The notes under the pieces were generated by a model. That model did not search any database. It was not told the origin of the DNA and saw nothing but the letters and a program-made list of their open reading frames with translations. From Gammaproteobacteria bacterium (GTDB taxonomy: Bacteria; Pseudomonadota; Gammaproteobacteria; Burkholderiales; Rhodocyclaceae): DNA of 64,000 nucleotides. Positions 1 to 10,163 of this stretch are shown here, piece after piece. Every line of letters begins with the position of its first letter. Position 1 is the stretch's first letter. The position numbers and the translations under genes were made by a program. Location of the stretch: positions 62,001 to 126,000 of the forward strand of contig JARFTZ010000046.1 in the NCBI GenBank assembly GCA_029289235.1. Reading direction: 5' to 3'.

Positions 1-251
1 TTGGTGCTGGTTTCGTAAATCCGCTTGCCGGCGAAGCGCGTCAGATCGACCGAGGTGTCGGCGGCGATCACGACGATATCCGCCGCCGCCACGTCGGCCT
101 CGTTAAGCTGATTCTGCGCGCCGACCGAGCCCTGGGTCTCGACCTTGATCGTGTGGCCGAGCTTGACTGCGGCCTGCTCCAGACCTTCTGCGGCCATGAA
201 GGTGTGCGCGATGCCGGTCGGGCACGAGGTAATCGCTACGATGGTTGCCAT
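1..251 (-). CDS. fruA: PTS fructose EIIB(C) component, N-terminal part, runs off the left edge
   Basis: The first 83 residues of a fructose-specific phosphotransferase EIIBC protein are visible; the rest lies outside the window. The start [20 protein letters not shown] carries the EIIB-fructose phosphocysteine motif, with the CPTGIAHT loop at residues 10-17. The Cys accepts phosphate from the EIIA domain of FruB and passes it to fructose taken up by the membrane EIIC domain. The ATG at 251 follows an AAGGAGGT ribosome site seven bases upstream. It is the third gene of fruB-fruK-fruA, 40 bases after fruK. The family identity is clear, but nothing can be said about the missing EIIC part. Confidence 0.93.
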   Translation of the reverse strand, partial: MATIVAITSCPTGIAHTFMAAEGLEQAAVKLGHTIKVETQGSVGAQNQLNEADVAAADIVVIAADTSVDLTRFAGKRIYETST

Positions 252-291
252 ATGAACCTCCTTGATAAAACTATTTAAGTTAACGTCACAA

Positions 292-1284
292 CTAACTAAT
301 TAAACAGTTATTTTTTAATTTAACCTGCTCAGACAGCGCGCGGACATCCGCTTGCACGGGCAGATGCGGGCCGAGACGCGTGAGCTTGCCGGCAGCGAAC
401 GCCGTCGCCAGCCGGGCGCAGCCATCGAGCGGCAGCCCGTCGATTTGTGCCGCGACAACGCCGGCGACCATCGCGTCGCCCGCCCCGACCGAACTGATCG
501 GCTCGACCGGCAGCGGTTCAGCGACAATCGCCTGCTCCAGCGAGACGAACACCGCGCCTTCGCTGCCCATCGACACCGCCACGGCCTGCATGCCGGGATG
601 CGCGGCGATCAGCGCACGGGCAGCCTCGACCACCTCGGCGAGAGAACCGAACCGGCGGCCCAGATGCTCGGCCAGTTCGTCGCGGTTCGGCTTGACGATC
701 TCCGGCCCCGCCTTGAGCGCCTCGGACAAAGCCGCGCCGCTGGTATCGAGCAACGCTTTGCAGCCGAGCGAACGGGCATGCCGGATCAGCGTCGCGTAGG
801 TGTCGGCCGGCCAGCCCGGCGGCAGGCTCCCCGAAAGGACGACCCAGCGCAGAGAGGCCGCAAGCGCCGTCATGACGTCCTTCAGCGCGGCGATCTGTGC
901 GGCGATTTCCGCGTCGGTCTGGCTCGGCCCGGGCAGATTGATGTCGGTCGTCTCGCCCTTGTCCGGATCGACGACCTTGGTATTCACCCGCGTATAGCCG
1001 TCGATATAGAGACAACGGTTGTCGATGCCCTTGGCCTCGAACAGCGCCTCGAACAGCGCCGGGTTCTCCTGCCCCAACTGCCCCGTGACGGCCACCGGCA
1101 CCGCGTAGTCCGCCAGACAGGAGGCCACGTTGATGCCTTTTCCGCCGGCGTCCTGCTGGGCGCGTTGGGCGCGGTTCACCTCGCCGATGCGCAGGTCGCT
1201 GACTTCGATGGTCAGGTCGATCGCCGGATTGAGGGCAACGCAGAGGACGGTCGCCGGTCCTGCGGCATGTTTGGTCGGGCTCAT
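292..1284 (-). CDS. fruK: 1-phosphofructokinase
   Basis: This 330-residue PfkB/ribokinase-fold kinase phosphorylates fructose 1-phosphate, the product of the fructose PTS, to fructose 1,6-bisphosphate. The N-terminal [11 protein letters not shown] and AGGKGINVA segments match FruK/LacC substrate-binding regions. [12 protein letters not shown] near residue 270 is the PfkB signature 2 with the catalytic Asp and anion hole. Length is normal for the family. Its ATG overlaps the fruB stop in an ATGA arrangement, so translation is probably coupled. The neighbours fruB and fruA make fructose 1-phosphate the expected substrate rather than tagatose 6-phosphate. Confidence 0.95.
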   Translation of the reverse strand: MSPTKHAAGPATVLCVALNPAIDLTIEVSDLRIGEVNRAQRAQQDAGGKGINVASCLADYAVPVAVTGQLGQENPALFEALFEAKGIDNRCLYIDGYTRVNTKVVDPDKGETTDINLPGPSQTDAEIAAQIAALKDVMTALAASLRWVVLSGSLPPGWPADTYATLIRHARSLGCKALLDTSGAALSEALKAGPEIVKPNRDELAEHLGRRFGSLAEVVEAARALIAAHPGMQAVAVSMGSEGAVFVSLEQAIVAEPLPVEPISSVGAGDAMVAGVVAAQIDGLPLDGCARLATAFAAGKLTRLGPHLPVQADVRALSEQVKLKNNCLIS

Positions 1285-3758
1285 AGCGCACGCACCTCGG
1301 CAGCACTGCGGGCTGCCAGCGCGCGCTGCGCCAGCTGCTGCATTGCCGAATACGTTTCAGCGCGGATCACTGTTTTCACCGCGGCCACGTCTTGCGCGCT
1401 CATCGACAGTTCGGTCACCCCGAGCCCCGCCAGGATGCGCGCGCCGAGCGGATCGCCGGCCAGCCCGCCGCAGACGCCAACGTGGATGCCGGCTGCCTGC
1501 GCGGCCGTCGCCGTCGCACCGATCAGCGCCAGCACCGCCGGATTCAGCGGATCGGCCTGCGCCGCGAGTTGCGGATGCTGGCGGTCCATGGCCAGCACGT
1601 ACTGGGTCAGATCGTTGGTACCGATCGAGAAGAAATCGACCTCGCGGGCGAAACGGTCGGCCATCACCGCCACGGCCGGCACTTCGACCATGATGCCGAG
1701 CGGCACCTTCGGCGCATCCAGCGCACTGCGCACCTGTTCGCATTCGGCGCGCAGCGCCGCGACCTCGGCCAGATCGGTGACCATCGGGAACATGATCGAC
1801 ACCGGGCCGTGTTCGGCTGCGCGGTACAGCGCGCGCAACTGGGTGCGCAACAGATCCGGCCGGGCGAGCAGCAGGCGCGCGCCGCGCACGCCAAGGAAGG
1901 GGTTCTCCTCACGCGGCAGGTCGAGATACGGCACCTGCTTGTCGCCACCGATGTCGAGCGTACGGATGATCAGCGGACGCCCTTCGAGCGCGGCCAGCGT
2001 GTCGCGATAGACGGCGTACTGCTCGTCTTCGCTCGGCGCGGTTTCGCGTTCGAGGAAGAGAAACTCGGTCCGCATCAGCCCGACGCCTTCGGCGCCCGCC
2101 TCGACTGCGGCAGAGGCCTGCTTGGCGTTGGCCACGTTGGCGAAAACGCCGATCGTGTGTCCGTCGGCGGTCGTCGCCGATTGGTGACGGTCGGCACGCA
2201 TCGCTTCGTTGCGCACGGCCTGCGCCGCGATCGCCGCCCGTGCCGATTCGATGTCGGCGGCGCTGCAATCAAGGTACAGCCCCCCGGTGGTGCCGTCGAT
2301 CACCGCTTCCGCGCCGTTCTCGATTTGCAGGAGCGACGGGCCGGCGGCGACCAGCGCCGGCAGACCGAGCGTCCGGGCGAGGATCGCGGTGTGCGAGGTC
2401 GGGCCGCCGCTGCTGATCGCCAAACCCACCACGTAGCGCATGTCGAGCTGCAGCGTGTCCGACGGAGTCAGGTCCTCGGCGACGAGAATGGTCGGTTCGC
2501 GCAGGACCATCGCCCGGCGCTCGACACCGAGCAGCGCGGCGATCACCCGCTCGCCGGCATCCTTGAGGTCCAGCGCGCGGGCCGCGAGCAACGGATCGGG
2601 CAACTGGCGCTGCTGGTCGACGCGGGCGTCGAGCACCTTCTTCCACGCCCAGGCGGCACCATGACCGCGCATGATGTCGCCGATGGCCGAACGCAATAAA
2701 TCCGGATCGCTGACCAGCTCGCGCTGCGCGGAGAAGATGGCGGCTTCGCCCGCGCCCAGCCTCCGACGGGCTTCTGCCTCCATTTCGGTCAGTTCGGTCG
2801 CCACCCGGACCAGGGCCGCTTCCAGCGCCGTTCCCTCCTCGATCGCGCCGGCCGAGCGATCCTCTACGACTAGCGCCGTGTTCTCGTGACGCACGATCTT
2901 GCCGACCGCAAGGCCGGGGCTCGCCGCCACCCCCTGCTGCACACGCGCCGCGGCAGCGGGTTTCCAGACCGGCGCGTTGGCGCGCGCCTTGGCTGCGGCC
3001 GCGCGCGCGCGCTCGGCGTCGGCAATCTCCTCGGCCGATAGCCGGGTAATGGTTTCCGCCAGGTCACGGACCGCCGCATCGGCACCGTCGCCGCGTGCAG
3101 CCAGCGCCAGCGTGCTGCCGCGGACGATCCCCAGTCCGAGCAAACCGGTCAGCGCCTTGGCATCGGCATGCTCCCCGTCCTTGAGCACGCGGATCTCGCA
3201 AGCGTGCCGCCTGGCCGTCTCGACCCATTGCGCAGCCGGCCGGGCATGCAGCCCGTTCGGGTAATCGAGCACGATCTCCAGTTGCGCGTCAGCCGGCCAC
3301 GGCGCCGAGGGAACAACTGCCGGCGCATAGGGGGTATCGGTCAAAGCGGAGATGATGCGTTCCGGATCGGTGCAGGTACATAACTCCTCGATCGCACCGT
3401 CCTGCTGCATCAGCCGGGTGAGGCGGCGCAGGATGGCGATGTGCTCGTCGGACTGCGCGGCGATCGCCACGATCAGCCGCGCCAGCTTGCCTTCCTGCCA
3501 CTGCACGCCGGCCGGCACCTGCACGACGGCGATGCCGGTATGCAACACATGGTGCCGGTCCTCGATCATCCCGTGCGGAATCGCCACGCCGACGCCAAGG
3601 AACGTGTTGGACACCGCCTCGCGCTTCATCAGGCTTTCGACGTACGGCGGCGCGATGTAGCCGGCCTCAACCAGAAGGTTCCCGGCGAGGCGGATCGCCT
3701 CTTCCTTGGTCTGCACCGGCGCCTGAATGACCACGCATTGCTTTGTAATCGTTTCCAT
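1281..3758 (-). CDS. fruB: fused PTS phosphotransferase EIIA(Fru)-HPr-EI
   Basis: An 825-residue multiphosphoryl transfer protein that carries phosphate from PEP to FruA. Three domains follow in order. EIIA(Fru) has His62 in VAIPHGMIED. HPr has His171 in GLHARPA. Enzyme I starts near residue 275 and has His456 in GGPTSHTAIL, followed by the PEP-binding TIM barrel. This makes the fructose pathway independent of separate EI and HPr proteins, an arrangement common in proteobacteria. The start is the ATG at 3758 because METITKQCVV aligns with the EIIA beginning and GGGGG lies just upstream; an in-frame extension to 3830 would read through the operator. First gene of the operon, reading away from fruR. 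Confidence 0.95.
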   Translation of the reverse strand: METITKQCVVIQAPVQTKEEAIRLAGNLLVEAGYIAPPYVESLMKREAVSNTFLGVGVAIPHGMIEDRHHVLHTGIAVVQVPAGVQWQEGKLARLIVAIAAQSDEHIAILRRLTRLMQQDGAIEELCTCTDPERIISALTDTPYAPAVVPSAPWPADAQLEIVLDYPNGLHARPAAQWVETARRHACEIRVLKDGEHADAKALTGLLGLGIVRGSTLALAARGDGADAAVRDLAETITRLSAEEIADAERARAAAAKARANAPVWKPAAAARVQQGVAASPGLAVGKIVRHENTALVVEDRSAGAIEEGTALEAALVRVATELTEMEAEARRRLGAGEAAIFSAQRELVSDPDLLRSAIGDIMRGHGAAWAWKKVLDARVDQQRQLPDPLLAARALDLKDAGERVIAALLGVERRAMVLREPTILVAEDLTPSDTLQLDMRYVVGLAISSGGPTSHTAILARTLGLPALVAAGPSLLQIENGAEAVIDGTTGGLYLDCSAADIESARAAIAAQAVRNEAMRADRHQSATTADGHTIGVFANVANAKQASAAVEAGAEGVGLMRTEFLFLERETAPSEDEQYAVYRDTLAALEGRPLIIRTLDIGGDKQVPYLDLPREENPFLGVRGARLLLARPDLLRTQLRALYRAAEHGPVSIMFPMVTDLAEVAALRAECEQVRSALDAPKVPLGIMVEVPAVAVMADRFAREVDFFSIGTNDLTQYVLAMDRQHPQLAAQADPLNPAVLALIGATATAAQAAGIHVGVCGGLAGDPLGARILAGLGVTELSMSAQDVAAVKTVIRAETYSAMQQLAQRALAARSAAEVRAL

Positions 3759-3799
3759 TTGACCCCCAAAAGAAAACAACGTAATCGGACAGGCGTCTT

Positions 3800-3813
3800 T
3801 GTAATCGATTACA
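3800..3813. promoter_or_regulatory. Perfect palindromic FruR-type operator
   Basis: TGTAATCGATTACA is a perfect 14-bp palindrome, 41 bases upstream of the fruB start. It has the form of a LacI-family operator with a central CG and resembles the Cra/FruR half-site TGAATCG. The core GTAATCG recurs at 3745, 3781 and 3990. The lacI-type gene reads divergently from the other side, so FruR control of fruBKA is the natural reading. This is an inference from sequence form and position. Confidence 0.7.
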
Positions 3814-3988
3814 TATTTTCTGTCAAACATTTTTTCAAAACGTCACAACAAGCCTCTTGCAACACCGTCCGTAAACCCCGTTCAGCAAGGCTCTCAGCAC
3901 CATCCTGAGACCACCGAGCGGGAGAACAATTCAACGTAAATGCTTTTCCATTACGCCGGCAGTAAGGCATAATGCCGCGAAAACACTA

Positions 3989-4004
3989 CGTAATCGTTTT
4001 CACA
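3989..4004. promoter_or_regulatory. Imperfect FruR-type operator before the regulator gene
   Basis: CGTAATCGTTTTCACA shares the GTAATCG core with the perfect palindrome at 3800 and ends 11 bases before the regulator ATG. A site here would block transcription or early elongation of the regulator gene, which fits autoregulation. A possible -10 (CATAAT) lies at about 3968-3973. Confidence 0.5.
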
Positions 4005-4015
4005 GGACGCTCAAA

Positions 4016-5020
4016 ATGGTACGAATCCTCGATGTCGCGAAGCACGCCGGCCTCTCCGTCGCCTCGGTCTCCCGCGTCTTGTCCGGACAACCCGGCGTCA
4101 GCGAAAATGCCCGCAAGCGCGTGATGGCTTCGGTGGAAGCACTCGGCTACCGCCCCAACCTGGCGGCCCGGCGCCTCCGTTCGCAACGCACGGACACCCT
4201 CGGGCTGATCGTCTCGGATATCCGCAACCCGTACTTCATGGAAGTCAGCCGCGCAGTGGAAGATGTCGCATACGCCAACGGAATGCGGGTGATGCTGTGC
4301 AACGCCGATGAAGAACCGGAAAAGGAAAATTTCTACCTGGAGATGATGCGCGACGAGAACGTCGCCGGCGTCATCCTCTCGCCGACGCTCGACCTGCTCT
4401 CCCGCTATCATCCGACCGATTTCCCCTTCCCCGTCGTGCTTGTCGACCGCTGCGAGAGCGACACCGACGCCGACGCGGTCCTGCTCGACAACACCGACGC
4501 CGCGCAACGGCTGATCCGTCATCTCATCGACAGCGGCCATCGTCGCATCGCCTTCTTCTATGGTGCCGCCAGCGCCACCGGACGGCAGCGCCTGCAGGGC
4601 TACCAGGAGGCGCTGGCCGGTGCGGGGCTGACTCCGCTGACGCAGGCTCTCAAGCCGACCACCGACGAAGCCTTCGCCGCCATGCGCGAGTTCCTGCAGA
4701 AAAACACGCAACTGCCGGACGCCATCGTCGCCAGCAGCGGGCTGATCCTGCTCGGTCTGGTACAGGCGCTGCGCGAAGCCAACCTGCGCTTCCCCGAGGA
4801 CGTCGCCCTCGCCGGCTTCGACGACATGCCCTGGACGCGCGTCGTCACCCCTGCCATCACCGTCATGGCCCAGCCCACCTACGACATCGGCCGCTCGGCC
4901 ATCGAGCTCCTGCTCGCCCGCATCGCGCAGCCGGCACAGGCCGTGCGTCGCATCGTGCTGCGCGGCGAATTAAGGGTACGCAGGTCGAGCACCCGAAACC
5001 AACCACAGCAAGCGGTCTGA
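4016..5020 (+). CDS. fruR: LacI-family regulator of the fructose operon
   Basis: This 334-residue DNA-binding regulator has the N-terminal LacI helix-turn-helix MVRILDVAKHAGLSVASVSR. The hinge region follows (RPNLAARRLRSQRTDTLG). A periplasmic-binding-protein-like effector domain spans roughly residues 60-330 (LIVSDIRNPYFMEV, GVILSP, AGFDDMPWTR). It is divergent from fruBKA and shares its operators, so it probably represses them until fructose 1-phosphate or fructose 1,6-bisphosphate accumulates. The name fruR rests on position; the protein family alone would only say LacI/GalR. The ATG at 4016 places the HTH at the usual distance from the N terminus. Confidence 0.85.
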   Translation: MVRILDVAKHAGLSVASVSRVLSGQPGVSENARKRVMASVEALGYRPNLAARRLRSQRTDTLGLIVSDIRNPYFMEVSRAVEDVAYANGMRVMLCNADEEPEKENFYLEMMRDENVAGVILSPTLDLLSRYHPTDFPFPVVLVDRCESDTDADAVLLDNTDAAQRLIRHLIDSGHRRIAFFYGAASATGRQRLQGYQEALAGAGLTPLTQALKPTTDEAFAAMREFLQKNTQLPDAIVASSGLILLGLVQALREANLRFPEDVALAGFDDMPWTRVVTPAITVMAQPTYDIGRSAIELLLARIAQPAQAVRRIVLRGELRVRRSSTRNQPQQAV

Positions 5021-5060
5021 GAGCGGGTCTTCTACCGCCCCCCACATCCTGTAGCCGGGT

Positions 5061-5303
5061 TTATCCACCGGAACGCGTTGATCGCAACGCTTTGCGCACG
5101 AAATTGAGACACGGCTGACCGGATGCCTTGGCGACGACCAGCGCCGGCGACTGTGCCGATTTGAACCCCAGCTTTCGGCAGCCGTGGGGGAAGCGAACCT
5201 CGTGGGTGATGTAGTAGTGGATGCAATCAGTGCAGCGCGGCGAATCGCTCGAAAAATCGCGCGACTGATCGCACAAAAAGTCCTTTTCCAGCGGGTTTTT
5301 CAT
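5061..5303 (-). CDS. Small conserved cysteine-containing protein
   Basis: An 80-residue protein with a CTDCIHYYITHE segment and then FPHGCRKLGFKS and ASGQPCLNF. The pattern C-x2-C ... H-G-C ... P-C looks like a small metal or Fe-S binding fold. I recognise the layout (Cys-pair, HYxIT, PxGCxxLGFKS, ASGxxC) as a short conserved protein seen in beta- and gammaproteobacteria, but I know no function. The start has GAGGT nine bases upstream. It stands alone, convergent with fruR. The last 20 residues are basic. Function should be left open. Confidence 0.72.
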   Translation of the reverse strand: MKNPLEKDFLCDQSRDFSSDSPRCTDCIHYYITHEVRFPHGCRKLGFKSAQSPALVVAKASGQPCLNFVRKALRSTRSGG

Positions 5304-5328
5304 GGCCCCGACCTCAAAAACAAATCAC

Positions 5329-5429
5329 CTGCCCGCTTTTTACGCAAGCGGAAAAAGCCCTGCTCCGGCATTGACCTAGCACGCTTATCCAGTCCTTATC
5401 CACAGGGTTACCAAGGCCTTCTGGGGAAA
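5329..5429. repeat. Dispersed intergenic element, copy A
   Basis: About 100 bases that align over their full length, roughly two thirds identical by eye, with 36217-36318. Shared blocks include a CTGCC(C/T)G(C/T)TTTT start, GCAAGCG, GCAC(A/G)CTTA(T/C)CCA, a T(T/G)(A/G)TCCACAG(G/A)GTTACCA core and a GGGGAA end. This copy has TTATCCACA, a perfect DnaA box, at 5396-5404. It lies between the divergent small Cys gene and acnA. No gene explains the similarity. Confidence 0.6.
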
Positions 5430-5515
5430 GCGCAGCCAGCGGCCCGCGGGTATCCGAGAACGATTCTCGGCGAATGCAAGTCAAAAAGCTACAAATTGCC
5501 GCAACGGAGGCCATG

Positions 5516-8230
<2,715 letters not shown>

Positions 8231-8267
8231 CCACCGGTCGACCAGCGGCCATGACGTTCTGATGCTT

Positions 8268-8705
8268 TTAATTGAGTTCGTCTTTGTTGAGCACGGGGAA
8301 GTGCAACACTTCGATGCCTTCCTCGCGCAGGGAGTCGAACTCCTCCGTTGTCGCCTGGCCGCGAATCGAGCGGGCCGGCGCTTCCATGTAATGGATCTTC
8401 CGCGCCTCGCTGGCGAACTCCCTGCCCACGTCTTCGCTCCCGGCGACGAGCGCTGAGAGCAGTTTCTGATAGACCCCGAGCAGTTCCCCTTGCGGACTGA
8501 CGGCCGTTACACGTTCTCCGGCATTTTCCGCCGGTGTCGACGTCTTGCCAACATGCACGGCCGATGGCACGCGGCGAATCTCGACGGAGCCACAATACGG
8601 ACAGGAGACCAGCCCGGACAGGAGTTGTTGCTCAAAGCTCTCGGCGGACTGGAACCAGCCCTCGAAGCCGTGGTCGTTGTTGCAGGTCAGGTCAAAGATG
8701 ATCAT
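8268..8705 (-). CDS. DUF1178 family protein
   Basis: A 145-residue protein of unknown function. It begins MIIFDLTCNNDHGFEGWFQS and has SCPYCGSVEIRRVPSAVHV, a zinc-ribbon-like Cys pair typical of DUF1178. The C-terminal half (ARKIHYMEAPARSIRGQAT, LREEGIEVLHFPVLNKDELN) is also characteristic; the motif before the stop is well conserved in the family. The start at 8705 was chosen because it opens the family domain; an in-frame ATG at 8777 would add 24 unrelated residues. It is convergent with acnA and divergent from the ybaK-like gene. Confidence 0.85.
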   Translation of the reverse strand: MIIFDLTCNNDHGFEGWFQSAESFEQQLLSGLVSCPYCGSVEIRRVPSAVHVGKTSTPAENAGERVTAVSPQGELLGVYQKLLSALVAGSEDVGREFASEARKIHYMEAPARSIRGQATTEEFDSLREEGIEVLHFPVLNKDELN

Positions 8706-8819
8706 CAGGAGCAAGGCCGTTTCGGCCGGATTCAGCAAAAGGTCGGGCGGCAAGTGTATCAGATCGACAACGGCCATTTGGCGGTACGATTCTGCTTCCC
8801 GACATTAATGGAGAACAAC

Positions 8820-9293
8820 GTGTTCGACCGCCTCGAATCGCTGCTACGCGACGAAAATGCGCGCTTCCGGGTCATCCGGCATCCTGCCGAAGGCAATTCC
8901 GAGCGGGTGGCCGCCATCCGCGGGACGCAGGTCGGCCAGGGCGCGAAGGCCATGCTGTGCCGAGCCAAGGATCAACAGGGAGCGCTTATCCTGGCGGTGC
9001 TGCCGGGCGACCGGAAGGTGGATTTCAGGAAAGTGGCACAGGCGGTTGGCAGCAAAAAGGTGTCGCTGGCCTCGCCCGACGAGGCAACCGCGACGACGGG
9101 CTGCGTCATCGGGGCGATCCCGCCGTTTTCGTTCACGCCGGAAATCCGTCTGGTCGTCGATCCGCAACTCCTGGCCCGGCATGACGAGATCGCCTTCAAT
9201 GCCGGCCGGCTCGACACATCGATCGTCCTGAATGCGGCGGACTACGCGCGTATCGCCGCTCCGCTGCTCGCGGACATCAGTGCCGATGGCTGA
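8820..9293 (+). CDS. YbaK/EbsC-family aminoacyl-tRNA deacylase-like protein
   Basis: About 157 residues of the YbaK/ProX editing fold, which hydrolyses misacylated tRNAs such as Cys-tRNA(Pro). The family features are visible: FRVIRHPAEGNSERVAAIRG, QGAKAMLCRA, VDFRKVAQAVGSKKVSLASP and GCVIGAIPPFSF. The GTG at 8820 has GGAGA six bases upstream; the ATG at 8808 has no ribosome site and would add four residues (MENN). The exact substrate of this subgroup cannot be told from sequence. It ends 14 bases before the convergent rlmB. Confidence 0.82.
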   Translation: MFDRLESLLRDENARFRVIRHPAEGNSERVAAIRGTQVGQGAKAMLCRAKDQQGALILAVLPGDRKVDFRKVAQAVGSKKVSLASPDEATATTGCVIGAIPPFSFTPEIRLVVDPQLLARHDEIAFNAGRLDTSIVLNAADYARIAAPLLADISADG

Positions 9294-9307
9294 TTGATCG
9301 CGGATTT

Positions 9308-10045
9308 TCAGCCGCGCCGGCGGCGTGCTTCGTATAGGCAGACGCCCGCCGCCACCGAGACATTCAGGCTCTGCACCGAACCGAGCATCGGAATCGTCAC
9401 CAGCTGGTCGCAGGTTTCCTTCGTCAGGCGGCGCATCCCGTCACCCTCCGCTCCGAGCACCCAGGCTGTGGACTGTGGCCACTGGGCCGTATAAAGGCTG
9501 TCCTGCGCTTCGGCGTCAGTGCCGATCACCCAGATGTCGCGCTCCTTCAGTTCGCGCAGGGTGCGCGCGAGATTGGTGACGGTGATGTAGGGAACGGTTT
9601 CCGCCGCGCCGCTGGCGACCTTGATCGCCGTCTGCGTCAAGCCGACGGCGCGATCCTTCGGCGCCACGACGGCATGCGCCCCGACCGCGTCGGCCACGCG
9701 CAGACAGGCGCCGAGGTTGTGCGGATCCTGGATGCCGTCGAGGATCAGCAGGAACGCCGGTTCCTCCAGCGTATCGAGCACGTCGTCGAGAGAGACGTGA
9801 CGCACCTCCGCGGAGATCCGCGCCACCACGCCTTGGTGCCGCCGGCCGCCGCCCGCCATGCCGTCCAGCCTCCCGGTGTCGACGGGGACGACGCGCACCG
9901 AATGCAGTTCGGCGTGCTTGAGCAGATCCCGCGCCCGCGCATCATGGCGATCCGCGGCGATGAAGATTTCCAGCACCGCGTCCGGCTGATGCCGCAGCTT
10001 GGCGATGATGGCGTGGAAACCGTAAATGAAGGTGGTCTGGGACAT
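9308..10045 (-). CDS. rlmB: 23S rRNA (guanosine-2'-O-)-methyltransferase RlmB
   Basis: A 245-residue SPOUT (SpoU) methyltransferase that methylates the 2'-O of G2251 in the peptidyl-transferase loop. The N-terminal substrate-binding domain starts [16 protein letters not shown]. The three SpoU motifs follow: [34 protein letters not shown] and [22 protein letters not shown], together forming the trefoil knot that binds AdoMet. The start at 10045 (MSQTTFIYG) was chosen by family length; an in-frame ATG at 10165 would add 40 unlikely residues. In many betaproteobacteria rlmB follows rnr; here an ATPase gene lies between them. Confidence 0.92.
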   Translation of the reverse strand: MSQTTFIYGFHAIIAKLRHQPDAVLEIFIAADRHDARARDLLKHAELHSVRVVPVDTGRLDGMAGGGRRHQGVVARISAEVRHVSLDDVLDTLEEPAFLLILDGIQDPHNLGACLRVADAVGAHAVVAPKDRAVGLTQTAIKVASGAAETVPYITVTNLARTLRELKERDIWVIGTDAEAQDSLYTAQWPQSTAWVLGAEGDGMRRLTKETCDQLVTIPMLGSVQSLNVSVAAGVCLYEARRRRG

Positions 10046-10163
10046 GGCCGGGCTCGATTCGGGCGATTGGGGCGCGTATTTTACCTTGGCGTACTCCACC
10101 GTATGGTCTTGAATGGGACGAAGGAACGATCCCCGGCTCGCGGACTTGAAGAAAGACAACGCC

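Noticed and set aside
5396-5404. Perfect DnaA box as part of a chromosomal origin
   Set aside because: No dnaA, dnaN or gidA nearby, no AT-rich unwinding region and no box cluster; better explained by the dispersed repeat.
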